In this document: positions 1 through 9,084 of the stretch, one piece after another
How the letters are laid out: each line of letters begins with the position of its first letter
How positions within the stretch are numbered: position 1 is the stretch's first letter
Assembly: GCA_025999315.1 (NCBI GenBank)
Contig: BNXD01000006.1
Location: forward strand, 1 to 51,609
Direction: 5' to 3'
Length of the DNA stretch: 51,609 nt
Source of the DNA: Bacteroidia bacterium
GTDB taxonomy: Bacteria > Bacteroidota > Bacteroidia > Bacteroidales > Rikenellaceae
The notes under the pieces: generated by a model
What the model was told of the DNA's origin: nothing
Databases searched by the model: none
The model's input: only the letters and a program-made list of their open reading frames with translations
Translations under genes and position numbers: made by a program

Positions 1-92
1 CTAAAGCCGCTGCCGGGCGAGGGAGTCGGCAGTTCTGACAGGCAAAACTGCAAAACAAATCAAAACATGACCTTGCCCGACGCTTTTAACGG

Positions 93-124
93 GAGATGGT
101 TCCGGCCAACGCCGGAACCATCTC
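93..124 (-). terminator. Hairpin downstream of the GH2 gene
   Basis: A perfect 14-bp inverted repeat (93-106 with 111-124, loop CAAC) lies 26 bases past the stop codon of the minus-strand GH2 gene. The T-tract after it on the minus strand is weak, so it is a probable rather than certain terminator. It would mark the end of the polysaccharide utilisation locus. The remaining bases 1-92 show no gene that I can support. Confidence 0.5.
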
Positions 125-149
125 GCATGTGTGGTCGAAAGCCTCTCGT

Positions 150-2462
150 TTATTTGACCACGTCGATCACCCCGGCATCGAGTATCTGGCTCAGAGAGAC
201 CTTGGGTTTGAGGCGGCGCGTGGCGTGGATGGCCACGGTGTTGCGCCCCTTTTTGAGCAGGTTTTTGTCGACGGGGTAGAGGTCGACATGGTAGTAGTGG
301 GCCGAACGGTTGTCGCTGTCGGCCACCCGCTGACCGTTGACATAGACCTCAAGCTGTTCGTCATAGCGAATCCTCACCACCGGATCGACCACGGCGCTCT
401 GCAGGTCGAACTCGCGCCATATCCATATGTCGCGTGTGTTCCACAGCGTGTTGCGGCGGTTGGCGGGGTCTTCGCGCTCGAAGTAAGAGTAGCTGAGCAC
501 CCCTTCGGGCTGGGCGATGCCGAAGGGAGCCTCGCCCACCTGCCATCCTTTGGGCGCCGAGGTCTCGCCGAACCAATCCCCGGCAGGTTTTTGGGTGGTG
601 TAGTACCACTTCTGGGGCTTGACCTGGGCGTCGGCCATGAGGATCTTGATCGACACCTGTTTGTCGAACAGCGGGCGGTTGATCTGCCGCAACTCGGCCG
701 AAGGTATCTTCTCCACGGCGCGGTCGTAGGTCAACATGCCGTTCACCTCGCCCTCCACGTCGGTGGTCTGGGTGTAGATGGCCGCGCTGAGCCCCTCGGC
801 GATCATCGTGCGAAGGTGATAGACCAGGTGTTTGTACGAGTCGATGAATTTGGCTTTGTCGGTGTAGGTGGCGTAGCCCCAGTTGCGCATCCCGGGGTTC
901 CACAGGTGTCCCTCGGTGGGCAGACCCAGACCGCCGAACTCGCCCACCACGAAAGCTCGTTCGGGGCCGGCGTTCTCGATGCGGCCCGGTGCGGGGTAGT
1001 GGTGGATGTCGATGATGTCGCCGTTGCCCATGTCGACCCAGCCGCTCACCTCGACCAGGCGCGAGGGATCATAATTTTTGGCCCAGTCGATCATGGTGCG
1101 ACCGCCGAACTGGCCCCAACCCTCGTTGAAGACCACCCAGTTGACGATGCAGGGGTAGTTGCGCAGCTGGTCCATCATCGCACGGAACTCCTTCTGCCAC
1201 TTTGCGGCGGCCGAGGCGTCCTTGTCGATGCCCTTCATGAAGTTTTTCAGGTTGTAGTTGTCGCCCGAGATGGCGTCCTGCCATACGAGTATCCCCAGAC
1301 GGTCGCAGTTGTAGTAGAACCGCTCCGACTCAAGCTTGATGTGCTTGCGGATGGTGTTGTAGCCCGCATCTTTGGTGAAGATGATGTCCGAGACCAGCGC
1401 CTCCTCGGTGGGGGCGGTCAGCAGACCGTCGGGCCACCATCCCTGGTCGAGGAATCCATACTGAAACACGAACTTGTTGTTGAGCATGATGCGGTTGACG
1501 CCCTTTTCGTCTTTGGCCACCGAAATTTTGCGCATGCCGAAGTACGAGTCGACCTTGTCGGTAACCTTGCCGTCGCCGCCGATAGCCTCCATCTTCAGGT
1601 CGTAGAGGAACGGGCTGTCGGGCGACCACAGTTTGGGGGCGGGGATCGACAGTTCGACCGTCTGGCCGGTGGACGCGGTGGCCGTGGCTATCTGACGTCC
1701 CTTGTCGAGGGCGGTGAAACGCACCTTCGCTCCGGGTGTGGCGTTGGCCAGGAAGGCCTTGACGGTCAGTTTGCCACGATCGATGTCGGGGACGCTGTGG
1801 TGGGCGGTTATGTGGGTGGGGTTCACCGGCTCCATCCACACCGTCTTCCAGATGCCGCTGACGGGGGTATACCATATCCCCTTGGGTTCGAGCACCTGTT
1901 TGCCGCGGGGTTGTTTGCCGCTGTCCGAGGGGTCGGTTACCTCGAGGATCAGCTCCTGCGGGCCCGCAGGGGTCAGAAAATCGGTAATATCGAAGCCGAA
2001 CGCATCGTTGCCGCCCTCGTGGTTGCCCACCAGATGTCCGTTGAGGCGGACGGTCGAGACATAGTCGACCGCGCCGAAGTGGAGGATCACCCGACGGCCT
2101 TTCCACGCCGAGGGAATCTCAAGGGTGCGTTTGTACCACAGCTTTTCGGTGGGTTTGAACGAGCGTTTGACCCCCGACAGAGCCGACTCGATGGCGAACG
2201 GCACCAGAATCTGCCCGTCGTTTATCTCCGAAACGGCGGCTTCGGCCCCGGTGACGGCGTAGTCCCACAGACCGTTGAGATTGACCCACTCCTGCCGCAC
2301 CATCTGCGGGCGTGGATACTCCGGCAGCGGAGCGTCGGGGTTGACCTGTGCGGCCCAGCGTGTTGTGATGTTGCCACCGGCAGGCTGCCATTTGGCCTCG
2401 AGGGGCAGAGCGGCCGCCGCGCCAAGGGCTACAAGCAGCAGATTGAACAGTGTTTTTCTCAT
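150..2462 (-). CDS. Glycoside hydrolase family 2 (beta-galactosidase/beta-glucuronidase type), exported
   Basis: This is a 770-aa retaining exo-glycosidase of the GH2 type, predicted to remove a terminal beta-linked sugar in the periplasm. The start MRKTLFNLLLVALG at 2462 begins a signal peptide; an upstream in-frame ATG would add 32 residues with no membrane character in front of it and is rejected. The N-terminal half fits the jelly-roll sugar-binding and Ig-like domains, followed by the TIM barrel. The barrel shows the acid/base motif FNEGWG (about E447) and the nucleophile motif VVGEFGG (about E508). The C-terminal part after the barrel looks like another beta-rich domain. It is the last gene of the sulfatase/GH cluster. 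The exact sugar specificity cannot be read from the sequence. Confidence 0.92.
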   Translation of the reverse strand: MRKTLFNLLLVALGAAAALPLEAKWQPAGGNITTRWAAQVNPDAPLPEYPRPQMVRQEWVNLNGLWDYAVTGAEAAVSEINDGQILVPFAIESALSGVKRSFKPTEKLWYKRTLEIPSAWKGRRVILHFGAVDYVSTVRLNGHLVGNHEGGNDAFGFDITDFLTPAGPQELILEVTDPSDSGKQPRGKQVLEPKGIWYTPVSGIWKTVWMEPVNPTHITAHHSVPDIDRGKLTVKAFLANATPGAKVRFTALDKGRQIATATASTGQTVELSIPAPKLWSPDSPFLYDLKMEAIGGDGKVTDKVDSYFGMRKISVAKDEKGVNRIMLNNKFVFQYGFLDQGWWPDGLLTAPTEEALVSDIIFTKDAGYNTIRKHIKLESERFYYNCDRLGILVWQDAISGDNYNLKNFMKGIDKDASAAAKWQKEFRAMMDQLRNYPCIVNWVVFNEGWGQFGGRTMIDWAKNYDPSRLVEVSGWVDMGNGDIIDIHHYPAPGRIENAGPERAFVVGEFGGLGLPTEGHLWNPGMRNWGYATYTDKAKFIDSYKHLVYHLRTMIAEGLSAAIYTQTTDVEGEVNGMLTYDRAVEKIPSAELRQINRPLFDKQVSIKILMADAQVKPQKWYYTTQKPAGDWFGETSAPKGWQVGEAPFGIAQPEGVLSYSYFEREDPANRRNTLWNTRDIWIWREFDLQSAVVDPVVRIRYDEQLEVYVNGQRVADSDNRSAHYYHVDLYPVDKNLLKKGRNTVAIHATRRLKPKVSLSQILDAGVIDVVK

Positions 2463-2518
2463 GAGTTGGTTTTTGATAATTATACAATTGAATTTCTGTT
2501 GATTGCGTTGTGATTTGC

Positions 2519-2845
2519 TGGGCGGCTGCGGGCTGCCGGCCTTGCCGGGCAAGGCCAAACGACATGCAAGTTTTTGCTATAGGCCTTAAGTTTGTCCGTT
2601 GTCAAAGGTCTTTTGAGGCCGCTGCGCGCGGGGCGGCTGGAAAGACCTCGAAACATGAACCAAACTTAAGGTTTACGGCAAAGCGTTGACTGTCTTTCGA
2701 CTTTGCGAAGCAAAGTCGGCAACCCGCAGCCACCCGGCGCGAAGGGCTGCCATTCGTCTACGACTTCGGGACATCCCTTCGCTGGCTGCGAGCCGCCGGT
2801 AAACCCTCAAACTCAGAAGGGGACGTTTTTTAATCAACCTTTTAA
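2519..2845. repeat. GC-rich intergenic repeat, copy 1
   Basis: The 446-bp gap between the GH2 gene and the next sulfatase holds no gene. It contains the module GAGGCCGCTGCGCGCGGGGCGG found in six other gaps of this locus. An imperfect hairpin is bounded by CCTTAAGTTTG (2584-2594) and CAAACTTAAGG (2661-2671), with AGGTCTTT/AAAGACCT inside. A second hairpin has stem CGACTTTGC (2698-2706/2710-2718, loop GAA). The right edge carries a variant of the AACCAACCTTTAAATG boundary shared with other copies. Confidence 0.8.
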
Positions 2846-2908
2846 ATGAACAACAGGCTGCGTTATAGTTGTTCCTGTATTTTCAGGTCTCCGGCGAGTC
2901 CGAAAACC

Positions 2909-4318
2909 TCACTGCCCGGTGCCGGGTTTGGGTCTGGCGACGGGGCGGTCGGCCGAGGCTCCGGGGTCGTTTTGCTCTTTCATCCACGAGCGAAGTTCGC
3001 CCAGCAGCCTGTTGCGTACAGCGGCATGTTCGGGATCGTCGGCCAGGTTGTGCATCTCGAACGGATCGACAGCGACGTCGTAGAGCTCCAGCTCGGGGCG
3101 ATGGCTCCAGCGGTCTATCATCCGGCGGCCATGGGCGGTGGTGTCGGCCTCCCAGCTTTTGTACCACTCGGCGGTGGCGATGTGTTTCTCGACATAGGTG
3201 GCCTGCGGGGTGAGGTTCCAGATCAGGCGGTAGCGGCCGTCGCCGACCGAACGAATAGGGTAGGGAGGCCCTTCGGGGACGTTGTTGTGGACGTGGAAAG
3301 CGTAACGGCGGTGGTCGGAGACCCGGCCTGTCAGCAGGTCGACCATGCTGCGTCCGTCCATGTCGACGCCCGGACGACCTCCCGCCGCCGCGACGATCGT
3401 GGGCAGGATGTCCTCATACTGCACGATCGCCTCAGAGACGCTGCCCGCCTTGACGCGCCCGGGCCAGCGGACGATCATAGCCGCCTTGACCCCCGGCGTC
3501 CAGTTGGTCCACTTGGCGCCTGCAAACTGCGACCCCTGCTCGGACACGAAGATCAGCAATGTGTTGTCATACAAATCGGTGCGTTTCAGCAGATCCACCA
3601 CCTCGGCCACCTCGCCATCCAGCAGGTCGACCTCGGCCATATAGGCGGCATACATCTGGCGCGTGAGGGGCGTGTCGACGAAGTTGGGCGGCAGGGTCAG
3701 TTTGGCGGGGTCGTAGCGGGACGGATCGCCGCCCGTCCACGGGGCGTGCGGGTTGACCGAGGCCACCACCAGACAGAATGGCTGGGCCTGGTCGCGCCGA
3801 ACAAACTCCGCGACCCCCGCCATGGTGTGCGACGGATTGCGGGTGGTGCAGTTGGAGGCGAAGCCGGGGACGCTCTCGAAAGGGAAACTCTCCACAGGTT
3901 TGATGTGCCACTTGCCCGCCAGACCGACGCGATAGCCCAACTCGCTCATATATACTGGCATGGTCTTGATGCCGGGGCGGATCGCGCTGTGGTTGGGATA
4001 GCCGCCATGGTGCATCGGATAGTAGCCCGTGTAGAGGCTGTGGCGCGTGGGGGCGCTCATCGAGGCCGAGTTCCAGGCGTTCAGAAAGCGCATCCCCTCG
4101 TCGGCCAGGCGGTCGATGGCGGGGGTGGCGTTGTTTGTGGCGCCATAACAGCCGATGTTGTAGTAGTTGCAGTCGTCGGCAATGATCATCACCACATTGG
4201 GTCGCTGCGCCGGGGCCTTTTGACCGCCCGTCTTCGAGTTGGCCGCCTGCAGGCTGGCTGCCGCGCCGCCCGAGACGGCAACCGCGCTCAGAAGGGTCAG
4301 AAATCTATCGAGGCTCAT
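2909..4318 (-). CDS. Sulfatase (Ser-type, formylglycine-dependent), exported
   Basis: A 469-aa sulfatase of the alkaline-phosphatase fold, predicted to cleave sulfate esters from a glycan in the periplasm. An N-terminal signal peptide (residues 1-26) is followed by the metal-binding motif NVVMIIADDC (D48, D49) and the active-site signature S88-A-P-T-R, whose serine would be converted to formylglycine by an anaerobic sulfatase-maturing enzyme. No such maturase is in the window. The C-terminal half includes KWHIKPVES and the usual ELYDVAVDPFEMHNLADDP sulfatase tail. It lies between intergenic repeats 1 and 2, 446 bp before the GH2 gene. The glycan position attacked is unknown. Confidence 0.93.
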   Translation of the reverse strand: MSLDRFLTLLSAVAVSGGAAASLQAANSKTGGQKAPAQRPNVVMIIADDCNYYNIGCYGATNNATPAIDRLADEGMRFLNAWNSASMSAPTRHSLYTGYYPMHHGGYPNHSAIRPGIKTMPVYMSELGYRVGLAGKWHIKPVESFPFESVPGFASNCTTRNPSHTMAGVAEFVRRDQAQPFCLVVASVNPHAPWTGGDPSRYDPAKLTLPPNFVDTPLTRQMYAAYMAEVDLLDGEVAEVVDLLKRTDLYDNTLLIFVSEQGSQFAGAKWTNWTPGVKAAMIVRWPGRVKAGSVSEAIVQYEDILPTIVAAAGGRPGVDMDGRSMVDLLTGRVSDHRRYAFHVHNNVPEGPPYPIRSVGDGRYRLIWNLTPQATYVEKHIATAEWYKSWEADTTAHGRRMIDRWSHRPELELYDVAVDPFEMHNLADDPEHAAVRNRLLGELRSWMKEQNDPGASADRPVARPKPGTGQ

Positions 4319-4404
4319 TGTGTTGCATGTTTTTTGGGGTTGTTTAAGAATTTATATAAATCGTTGGTTTAAGAGCATCATTTTGTTAAGGAATATATCG
4401 TTTG

Positions 4405-4735
4405 TTTTGCGATGTTTTGAGGTTTGTTCAGCCGCTGCGCTGGGCGTTATGTTACTTTTTGCCGCCAAAAAGTAACCAAAAACCGCCCGGCGGTGAGCGA
4501 CGGGCTAAATTGCATTGGACCTCGCTGCGACGCCAAAACTCCTCCTTTTAGTCCCCTTGAGGGGCCTAACGTCGTCAAACAGGTGGCGTCGCTCTTCGCT
4601 CGGACCTGCGCCAATTTTTGAACCGCCCCTCGCTCAATGCCGGGGGTTATTCGCCCCTGCGGGGCGATCTGAATGAATTTACTTTTTGATTATAAAAAAC
4701 CAACCTTTAAAATGTACAACGGGTAGGCTCTAAGT
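4405..4735. repeat. GC-rich intergenic repeat, copy 2
   Basis: The 439-bp gap contains a gene-free repeat. It has the hairpin GTTACTTTTT-gccgcc-AAAAAGTAAC (4451-4476), the module CCTTTTAGTCCCC...GGGGCCTAACGTCGTCAAACA, the module CTCAATGCCGGGG...CGCCCC, and the right boundary AACCAACCTTTAAAATG near 4697. The same modules recur in the same order at 11763-12030 and 12302-12580. Confidence 0.85.
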
Positions 4736-4757
4736 TTTTCCTGCGATCCCGGTTGTC

Positions 4758-6254
4758 CTATTCGTCATCCCCATCGTCCGTTGCCGCGCCGCCTTGCAGG
4801 GGGCCAAAGCCGAGCGGGATGGGCTTTTTGCCCTCTTTGCGAAGGTTTTGCTGATATTTGCGCATCAGCATCGCGCCCTTCAGGCGGGCGTTGCCGCTGG
4901 TGTGGTAGATCTCGTCGGGCATTTTGCTCTTCCAGGCCAGGTACATGGCAAACAACTCTCGATATTTGTCGGGGTATTTGTCCTTGAGCCCCACCCTCTC
5001 CCGAGGATCGGCATCCAGGTCGTAGAGGTTGCAGTCCTTGACGATGGTGATGTCCGAGGTGAGCTTCCACCGCCCCTGACGGATGGCAAAGTCGTGCGAG
5101 GCGGGGTTGCTCGGGTTGCCCTTCATCTTGTTGGAGCTCCAATAGAGCGCCTCGTGAGGAGGTGTCTTCTTCTGCCCGCAAAGGTAGGGCAGCAGATCGA
5201 CCCCGTGCATGCCCGGACAGGGCGCTCCGGCAAGGGTCATCACCGTGGGGGCGACATCGAGGGTGATGACCGGCTGGGTGTAGACGCCGCCGGCGGGGAT
5301 GACGCCCGGATAGCTCACAATGAACGGGATGCGGATGCCTCCCTCGAAGTTAGACCCTTTCTGGCCGCGCAGCTCCCAGTTGTCGCCGTTTGCCGTGCCG
5401 CCGTTGTCGCTCAGATAGAATATGATGGTTTTCTCTCTGATCTTCAGTTCCTCGAGGGTCGAGACGATCTTGCCCACGCCACGGTCGACCGCGGCGGTCA
5501 TGGCGCGGATGCGGTCGTCCTTGCTCGGGGAAGCGGGATTGTCGGCAAATTCGGCGATCAGCTCGTCGGGGGCTTGCAGCGGCGAGTGGATGGCGTTGTA
5601 GGGCAGGTAGAGGAAGAACGGCCCCGAGGCGTTGTCGCGGATGAAGTTCACGGCGCGGTCGGTGAATTCGTAAGTCGAGTACTTCATGTGTGTGGCGGGC
5701 TCCATGTTGTCGAGCATGAAGGAGAGGCCGTTGTGCGTCCCTTCCCACGATCCGCCGATCAGCGGGTCGAAATAGTCGTGCAGACCGTTCAGAAACCCGA
5801 AAAAGTGTTGAAAACCACGGTTGTTGGGGTGGTTGCGGATGTTGTCGCCCACGTGCCACTTGCCAAAACACGCCGTCGAGTAGCCCGCCTCGAGCAGATA
5901 CTCGCTCACCAGCTTCTCGCTGGCGGGGATACCTCCCGCCGAAGGCGTGTCGAGGCTGTAGAAGCCGAAACTCTGCTGATACTTGCCCGTCAGCAGACCG
6001 GCGCGCGACGGGCTGCTGAAGTAGCCGCTCACGTAACCCTGCGTGCAGCGTACACCGCTCAGCGCCAGGGCGTCGACGGCAGGGGTAACGTGGCGTTTGG
6101 TGTGGGGATTGCAGTTGATGCCGCCGTAGCCCTGGTCGTCGACCAGGATCACTATCACGTTGGGATGCGAGGGTTTGGCAGTCTTGGCCGCGACAGAAGA
6201 GGCGGCAGAGACAGCCGCGACGGTCAGCAGCGCAAACGGAACGGATTTTTTCAT
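4758..6254 (-). CDS. Sulfatase (Ser-type), exported
   Basis: A 498-aa arylsulfatase-like enzyme with a signal peptide (MKKSVPFALLTVAAVSAASS). The metal motif ILVDDQGYGG is at about residues 36-45 and the formylglycine signature S80-S-P-S-R-A-G-LLTG follows. Further family motifs are FGKWHVGD, FLYLPYNAIHSPLQ and LSDNGG. The catalytic serine rather than cysteine implies anSME-type maturation. The start codon lies one base from a 17-bp inverted repeat. The gene follows another sulfatase by 160 bp. It probably removes sulfate from a monosaccharide or oligosaccharide end; the substrate is not determinable here. Confidence 0.94.
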   Translation of the reverse strand: MKKSVPFALLTVAAVSAASSVAAKTAKPSHPNVIVILVDDQGYGGINCNPHTKRHVTPAVDALALSGVRCTQGYVSGYFSSPSRAGLLTGKYQQSFGFYSLDTPSAGGIPASEKLVSEYLLEAGYSTACFGKWHVGDNIRNHPNNRGFQHFFGFLNGLHDYFDPLIGGSWEGTHNGLSFMLDNMEPATHMKYSTYEFTDRAVNFIRDNASGPFFLYLPYNAIHSPLQAPDELIAEFADNPASPSKDDRIRAMTAAVDRGVGKIVSTLEELKIREKTIIFYLSDNGGTANGDNWELRGQKGSNFEGGIRIPFIVSYPGVIPAGGVYTQPVITLDVAPTVMTLAGAPCPGMHGVDLLPYLCGQKKTPPHEALYWSSNKMKGNPSNPASHDFAIRQGRWKLTSDITIVKDCNLYDLDADPRERVGLKDKYPDKYRELFAMYLAWKSKMPDEIYHTSGNARLKGAMLMRKYQQNLRKEGKKPIPLGFGPLQGGAATDDGDDE

Positions 6255-6255
6255 T

Positions 6256-6413
6256 AGAGTTTATATAGATTATTTGTTTCTATTTTCGGATGGATCTTGT
6301 GTCTCCGACAAGGCGCATGGCCGCTCCCATATAATCGAGTAGAGGAGAAGGTGCAAAAGACGCCGGAAAGCAAAAGATGAAAGACTCGTGTCATCTTAAT
6401 CTATATAAACTCT
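6256..6413. repeat. 158-bp element with 17-bp perfect terminal inverted repeats
   Basis: AGAGTTTATATAGATTA (6256-6272) is exactly repeated in inverted form as TAATCTATATAAACTCT (6397-6413). The arms end one base from the ATG of one sulfatase and one base from the stop codon of the preceding one, so the element fills the whole gap. The 124-bp interior has no gene. It could be a MITE-like insertion or a paired regulatory stem; no clear target-site duplication is visible. Confidence 0.8.
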
Positions 6414-6414
6414 G

Positions 6415-7983
6415 TTATTGCCGAAAAAGATAGTTATGCGGGTTGGTCTTGAAACGGTAGCGGTTGCGCGGCAGGGGCAGCGCGTCCTCGGTAGAGAGTT
6501 CCCACCGCAGCAGCAGCGCGGTCAGACGTTCGCGCACGGCGGCGTGAGCTTTGGCGTTGTACAGATCGTGCAGCTCCGACGGGTCGCTCTTGAGGTTATA
6601 GAGGCGGTTGTTGCCGTCCATGTCCGAGGTGAGCTTCCAGTCGCCCTCGCGCACCATGCGCATCGTGCCGCTCTGGCTCCACGAGTTGAGCTCGTCGAAA
6701 TAGTCGTTGTCGCCCACGGCGCCCTCGGCCCGAAAGTCGCTCCCGTCGGCCCGGGTGTAGTACATCCCCCCGTAGCCCGCTTCGGCCATGATCGATGAGA
6801 ACTCGCCCTCGGGGTAGCTCTCCCCGCGCAGCATGGGCCACAGGCTGCGCCCCTGCACCCCGGCGGGGATCTCGGCCCCGGCGATCTCGCAGAACGTCGG
6901 GAAGATGTCGACTATCGACACATGGGCCCGCTGCGGCGTTGCGGAGGCGACGATGCCCGGCCCCGACCACTGCATGGGTATGCGCACCAGAACCTCGTCG
7001 AGCCCGACGCCCTTCTTCATCAGTCCATACTCGCCAACGTAGTCGCCGTGGTCGGAGAGATAGAGGATGATGGTGTTGTCGTAGACGCCCTGCCGGCGCA
7101 GTTCGCCAACCATGCGTCGAAACTGATCGTCGATCATCCTCAACATGCCATGGTAGATGGAGCGCAGGCGTTGCAGGTTCTCGGCGTATCCCACATGGCC
7201 CATGGCCATCATCTCCGAGAGCAGCTGATAGCGCTCGCCCTTGATGGCGCGGTCGGCGGCCGAGCTGTGTAGCCGGGGCAGCGATTCGGGCGGGAACATC
7301 GAGTAGTAGGGCTCGCAGGTCTGGTAGGGGTTGTGGGGCTCGGGGACCGAGAACCACATCAGGAATGGCGCTCCGTCCAGCGACCCGATCCACCGCGAAG
7401 CGTCGTCGACCATGCGGTATGGCAGCTGCGAGCGGGCGTCGCCCGGCGAGGGCTGCAGGTTGGCGTACATGTGGGTCGAGGCCAGGTAACGGTCGAAGGC
7501 GCGCGCCACAGAGTCCTTGCGGGGAGAGTTTTGGCCGCCGTGGTTGTAGGGGTCCCAATAGTCGGTCTTCTCCTTTTTGATGTATGTATGGTTCTTGCCC
7601 ACCAGCGCGGTGCGGTAGCCGCTCTCGCGCGCTATGTCGAAGAGGTCCTTCACAAAAAAGGCGTCCTCGGCGTTGTGGTTGCTGCGTACGCGGGTGGCCT
7701 TGGGAAAACGCCCCGTAACCATCGACGTGCGGGCCGGAACACTGGCCGGAGCCGACGTATAGGCCCGGTTGAACCATGCTCCGCATCGCGCCAGCGAGTC
7801 GGCAAAGGGCATGGTCTGCAGCGGATAACCCTCACGGGCCAACAGGTCGGCCCGCTGCTGGTCGACCATGAAGATGATCACGTTGGGCTTCTGCGCCTGG
7901 CTTGGTGGCTGCTGCCGGGCCTGCAAAGCTCCGATCCCTGCTGCCGATACGGCCGCCGCCGATATGAGTATTGAGGTTTTCAT
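6415..7983 (-). CDS. Sulfatase (Ser-type), exported
   Basis: A 522-aa sulfatase. The signal peptide is followed by the metal motif NVIIFMVDQQRAD (D41) and the signature S81-V-P-A-R-TSMVTGRFP. Other family features are VGKNHTY, PFLMWFSVPEPHNPY and YLSDHGDYVGEYGLMKKG. The DHGD...G pattern and the VDQQRAD form resemble the choline-sulfatase/N-sulfoglucosamine sulfohydrolase side of the family more than the arylsulfatase A side; that is a family impression only. It is 8 bp downstream of the GH43 gene, so the two are very likely co-transcribed and work on the same glycan. Confidence 0.93.
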   Translation of the reverse strand: MKTSILISAAAVSAAGIGALQARQQPPSQAQKPNVIIFMVDQQRADLLAREGYPLQTMPFADSLARCGAWFNRAYTSAPASVPARTSMVTGRFPKATRVRSNHNAEDAFFVKDLFDIARESGYRTALVGKNHTYIKKEKTDYWDPYNHGGQNSPRKDSVARAFDRYLASTHMYANLQPSPGDARSQLPYRMVDDASRWIGSLDGAPFLMWFSVPEPHNPYQTCEPYYSMFPPESLPRLHSSAADRAIKGERYQLLSEMMAMGHVGYAENLQRLRSIYHGMLRMIDDQFRRMVGELRRQGVYDNTIILYLSDHGDYVGEYGLMKKGVGLDEVLVRIPMQWSGPGIVASATPQRAHVSIVDIFPTFCEIAGAEIPAGVQGRSLWPMLRGESYPEGEFSSIMAEAGYGGMYYTRADGSDFRAEGAVGDNDYFDELNSWSQSGTMRMVREGDWKLTSDMDGNNRLYNLKSDPSELHDLYNAKAHAAVRERLTALLLRWELSTEDALPLPRNRYRFKTNPHNYLFRQ

Positions 7984-7991
7984 TATATTTT

Positions 7992-9062
7992 CTATTTCGT
8001 TCCCGAGGGTTTGGGAAGGGGTTGGCTTGTGGCGACCGGAGAGCCGAATCGGGGAAAGTCGCGCCTATCCCAGGTGAAGCGCTGCATGCGGGGGGAGCGG
8101 GGCGACGACTTCATCTTCGTGTCGCGTGCGTGGTATACGATATACTCTTCCTTGCCGTCGGGCGAGCAGAAGAAACCGTTGTGGCCTGGGCCATAGACGC
8201 CCGCTGTGGGTGAGGCCTCGAACACCGGCCGGGGCGACTTGCTCCACGAGCGAGGGTCGAGCAGGTCGGCGTCGGCGCGGGCGGAGAGCATTCCAAGGCA
8301 GTAGTCGGGCGTCCAGCAGGCGCTGGCCGAGTAGACGATATGGACATATCGCCCCCGGGGACCGATCAGGGCCTGGGGGCCTTCGTTGACATAGACAGCG
8401 TGGTTGGGGCCGCCGCCGCCCTCGACAATATTGCGACGTTCCCACTCCAGCTCGGGCCGGGAGAGGAGCACCCTCTCGGAGGAGAGCGTCAACGGATCGG
8501 CCATGCGGGCGATGTAGATGCACTGCGTGGTGGTCTGCCCCGGCGCGCTGTATGTCTGCCACCCCGACCAGATCAGGTAGAGCGATCCGCGATGAGAGAA
8601 CAGCGAGCCGTCGATGGCCCAGCTGTCGTTGCTGTCGGTGCTGACGCGCCCCTTCATGGTGAACTCGCCCTGGAAGGGGTCGGCGTTGGCGTTCTCCAGC
8701 ACATAGAGCTGGTGATAGCGCAGCCGGCCCCCGGCCGAGGAGTAGTAGATATACCACCGGCCGTCCAGAAAATGTATCTCCGGGGCCCACAGATCTCTCG
8801 CATTGGCCTGATTGCCCTCTGCGGTGGCCGTCCAGACGGTTTTGGTTTCGGCCCCCTGCAGGTCGGTCATGTCTGCCGTGCGGTGCAACACCAGTTTGCG
8901 GCCCCCTGAGGTGGCCATGAAGTAGTACATACCCTCGTGGCGCAACACCCACGGATCGGGGCCCGACTCGAGCAGCGGATTGCGGAACGTATCGTTCTGC
9001 GCCCTCGAGAGGCCGGACAAACCGAGAACGAGGAGGATCAGCAGCGGGATGGTTTTTCTCAT
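7992..9062 (-). CDS. Glycoside hydrolase family 43, exported
   Basis: A 356-aa five-bladed beta-propeller enzyme of the GH43 family, which typically cleaves alpha-L-arabinofuranosides, beta-xylosides or, in some subfamilies, beta-galactosides. It has a signal peptide (MRKTIPLLILLVLGLSGLSRA). The family triad is visible as D36 in GPDPWV (base), D151 in WAIDGSLF (pKa modulator) and E214 in NIVEGGG (acid). LWAPEIHFLDGRWYIYYS is a typical blade motif. It precedes a sulfatase by 8 bp. A pentose-releasing role would match the sugar kinase at the head of the locus, but this is inference. Confidence 0.92.
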   Translation of the reverse strand: MRKTIPLLILLVLGLSGLSRAQNDTFRNPLLESGPDPWVLRHEGMYYFMATSGGRKLVLHRTADMTDLQGAETKTVWTATAEGNQANARDLWAPEIHFLDGRWYIYYSSAGGRLRYHQLYVLENANADPFQGEFTMKGRVSTDSNDSWAIDGSLFSHRGSLYLIWSGWQTYSAPGQTTTQCIYIARMADPLTLSSERVLLSRPELEWERRNIVEGGGGPNHAVYVNEGPQALIGPRGRYVHIVYSASACWTPDYCLGMLSARADADLLDPRSWSKSPRPVFEASPTAGVYGPGHNGFFCSPDGKEEYIVYHARDTKMKSSPRSPRMQRFTWDRRDFPRFGSPVATSQPLPKPSGTK

Positions 9063-9084
9063 TTTATGCGAGTTAAATGTTCAA

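Noticed and set aside
1..66. tRNA-like GC-rich sequence at the window start
   Set aside because: No cloverleaf or TTC-loop pattern could be formed on either strand.
96..2513. 805-aa plus-strand open frame across the GH2 gene
   Set aside because: It is an antisense shadow in GC-rich DNA: His/Val/Gly-rich composition, no family motifs, while the opposite strand has a complete GH2 with signal peptide and catalytic residues. The same applies to long plus-strand frames at 2846-4372, 4794-6257, 9728-11473 and 13471-14946.
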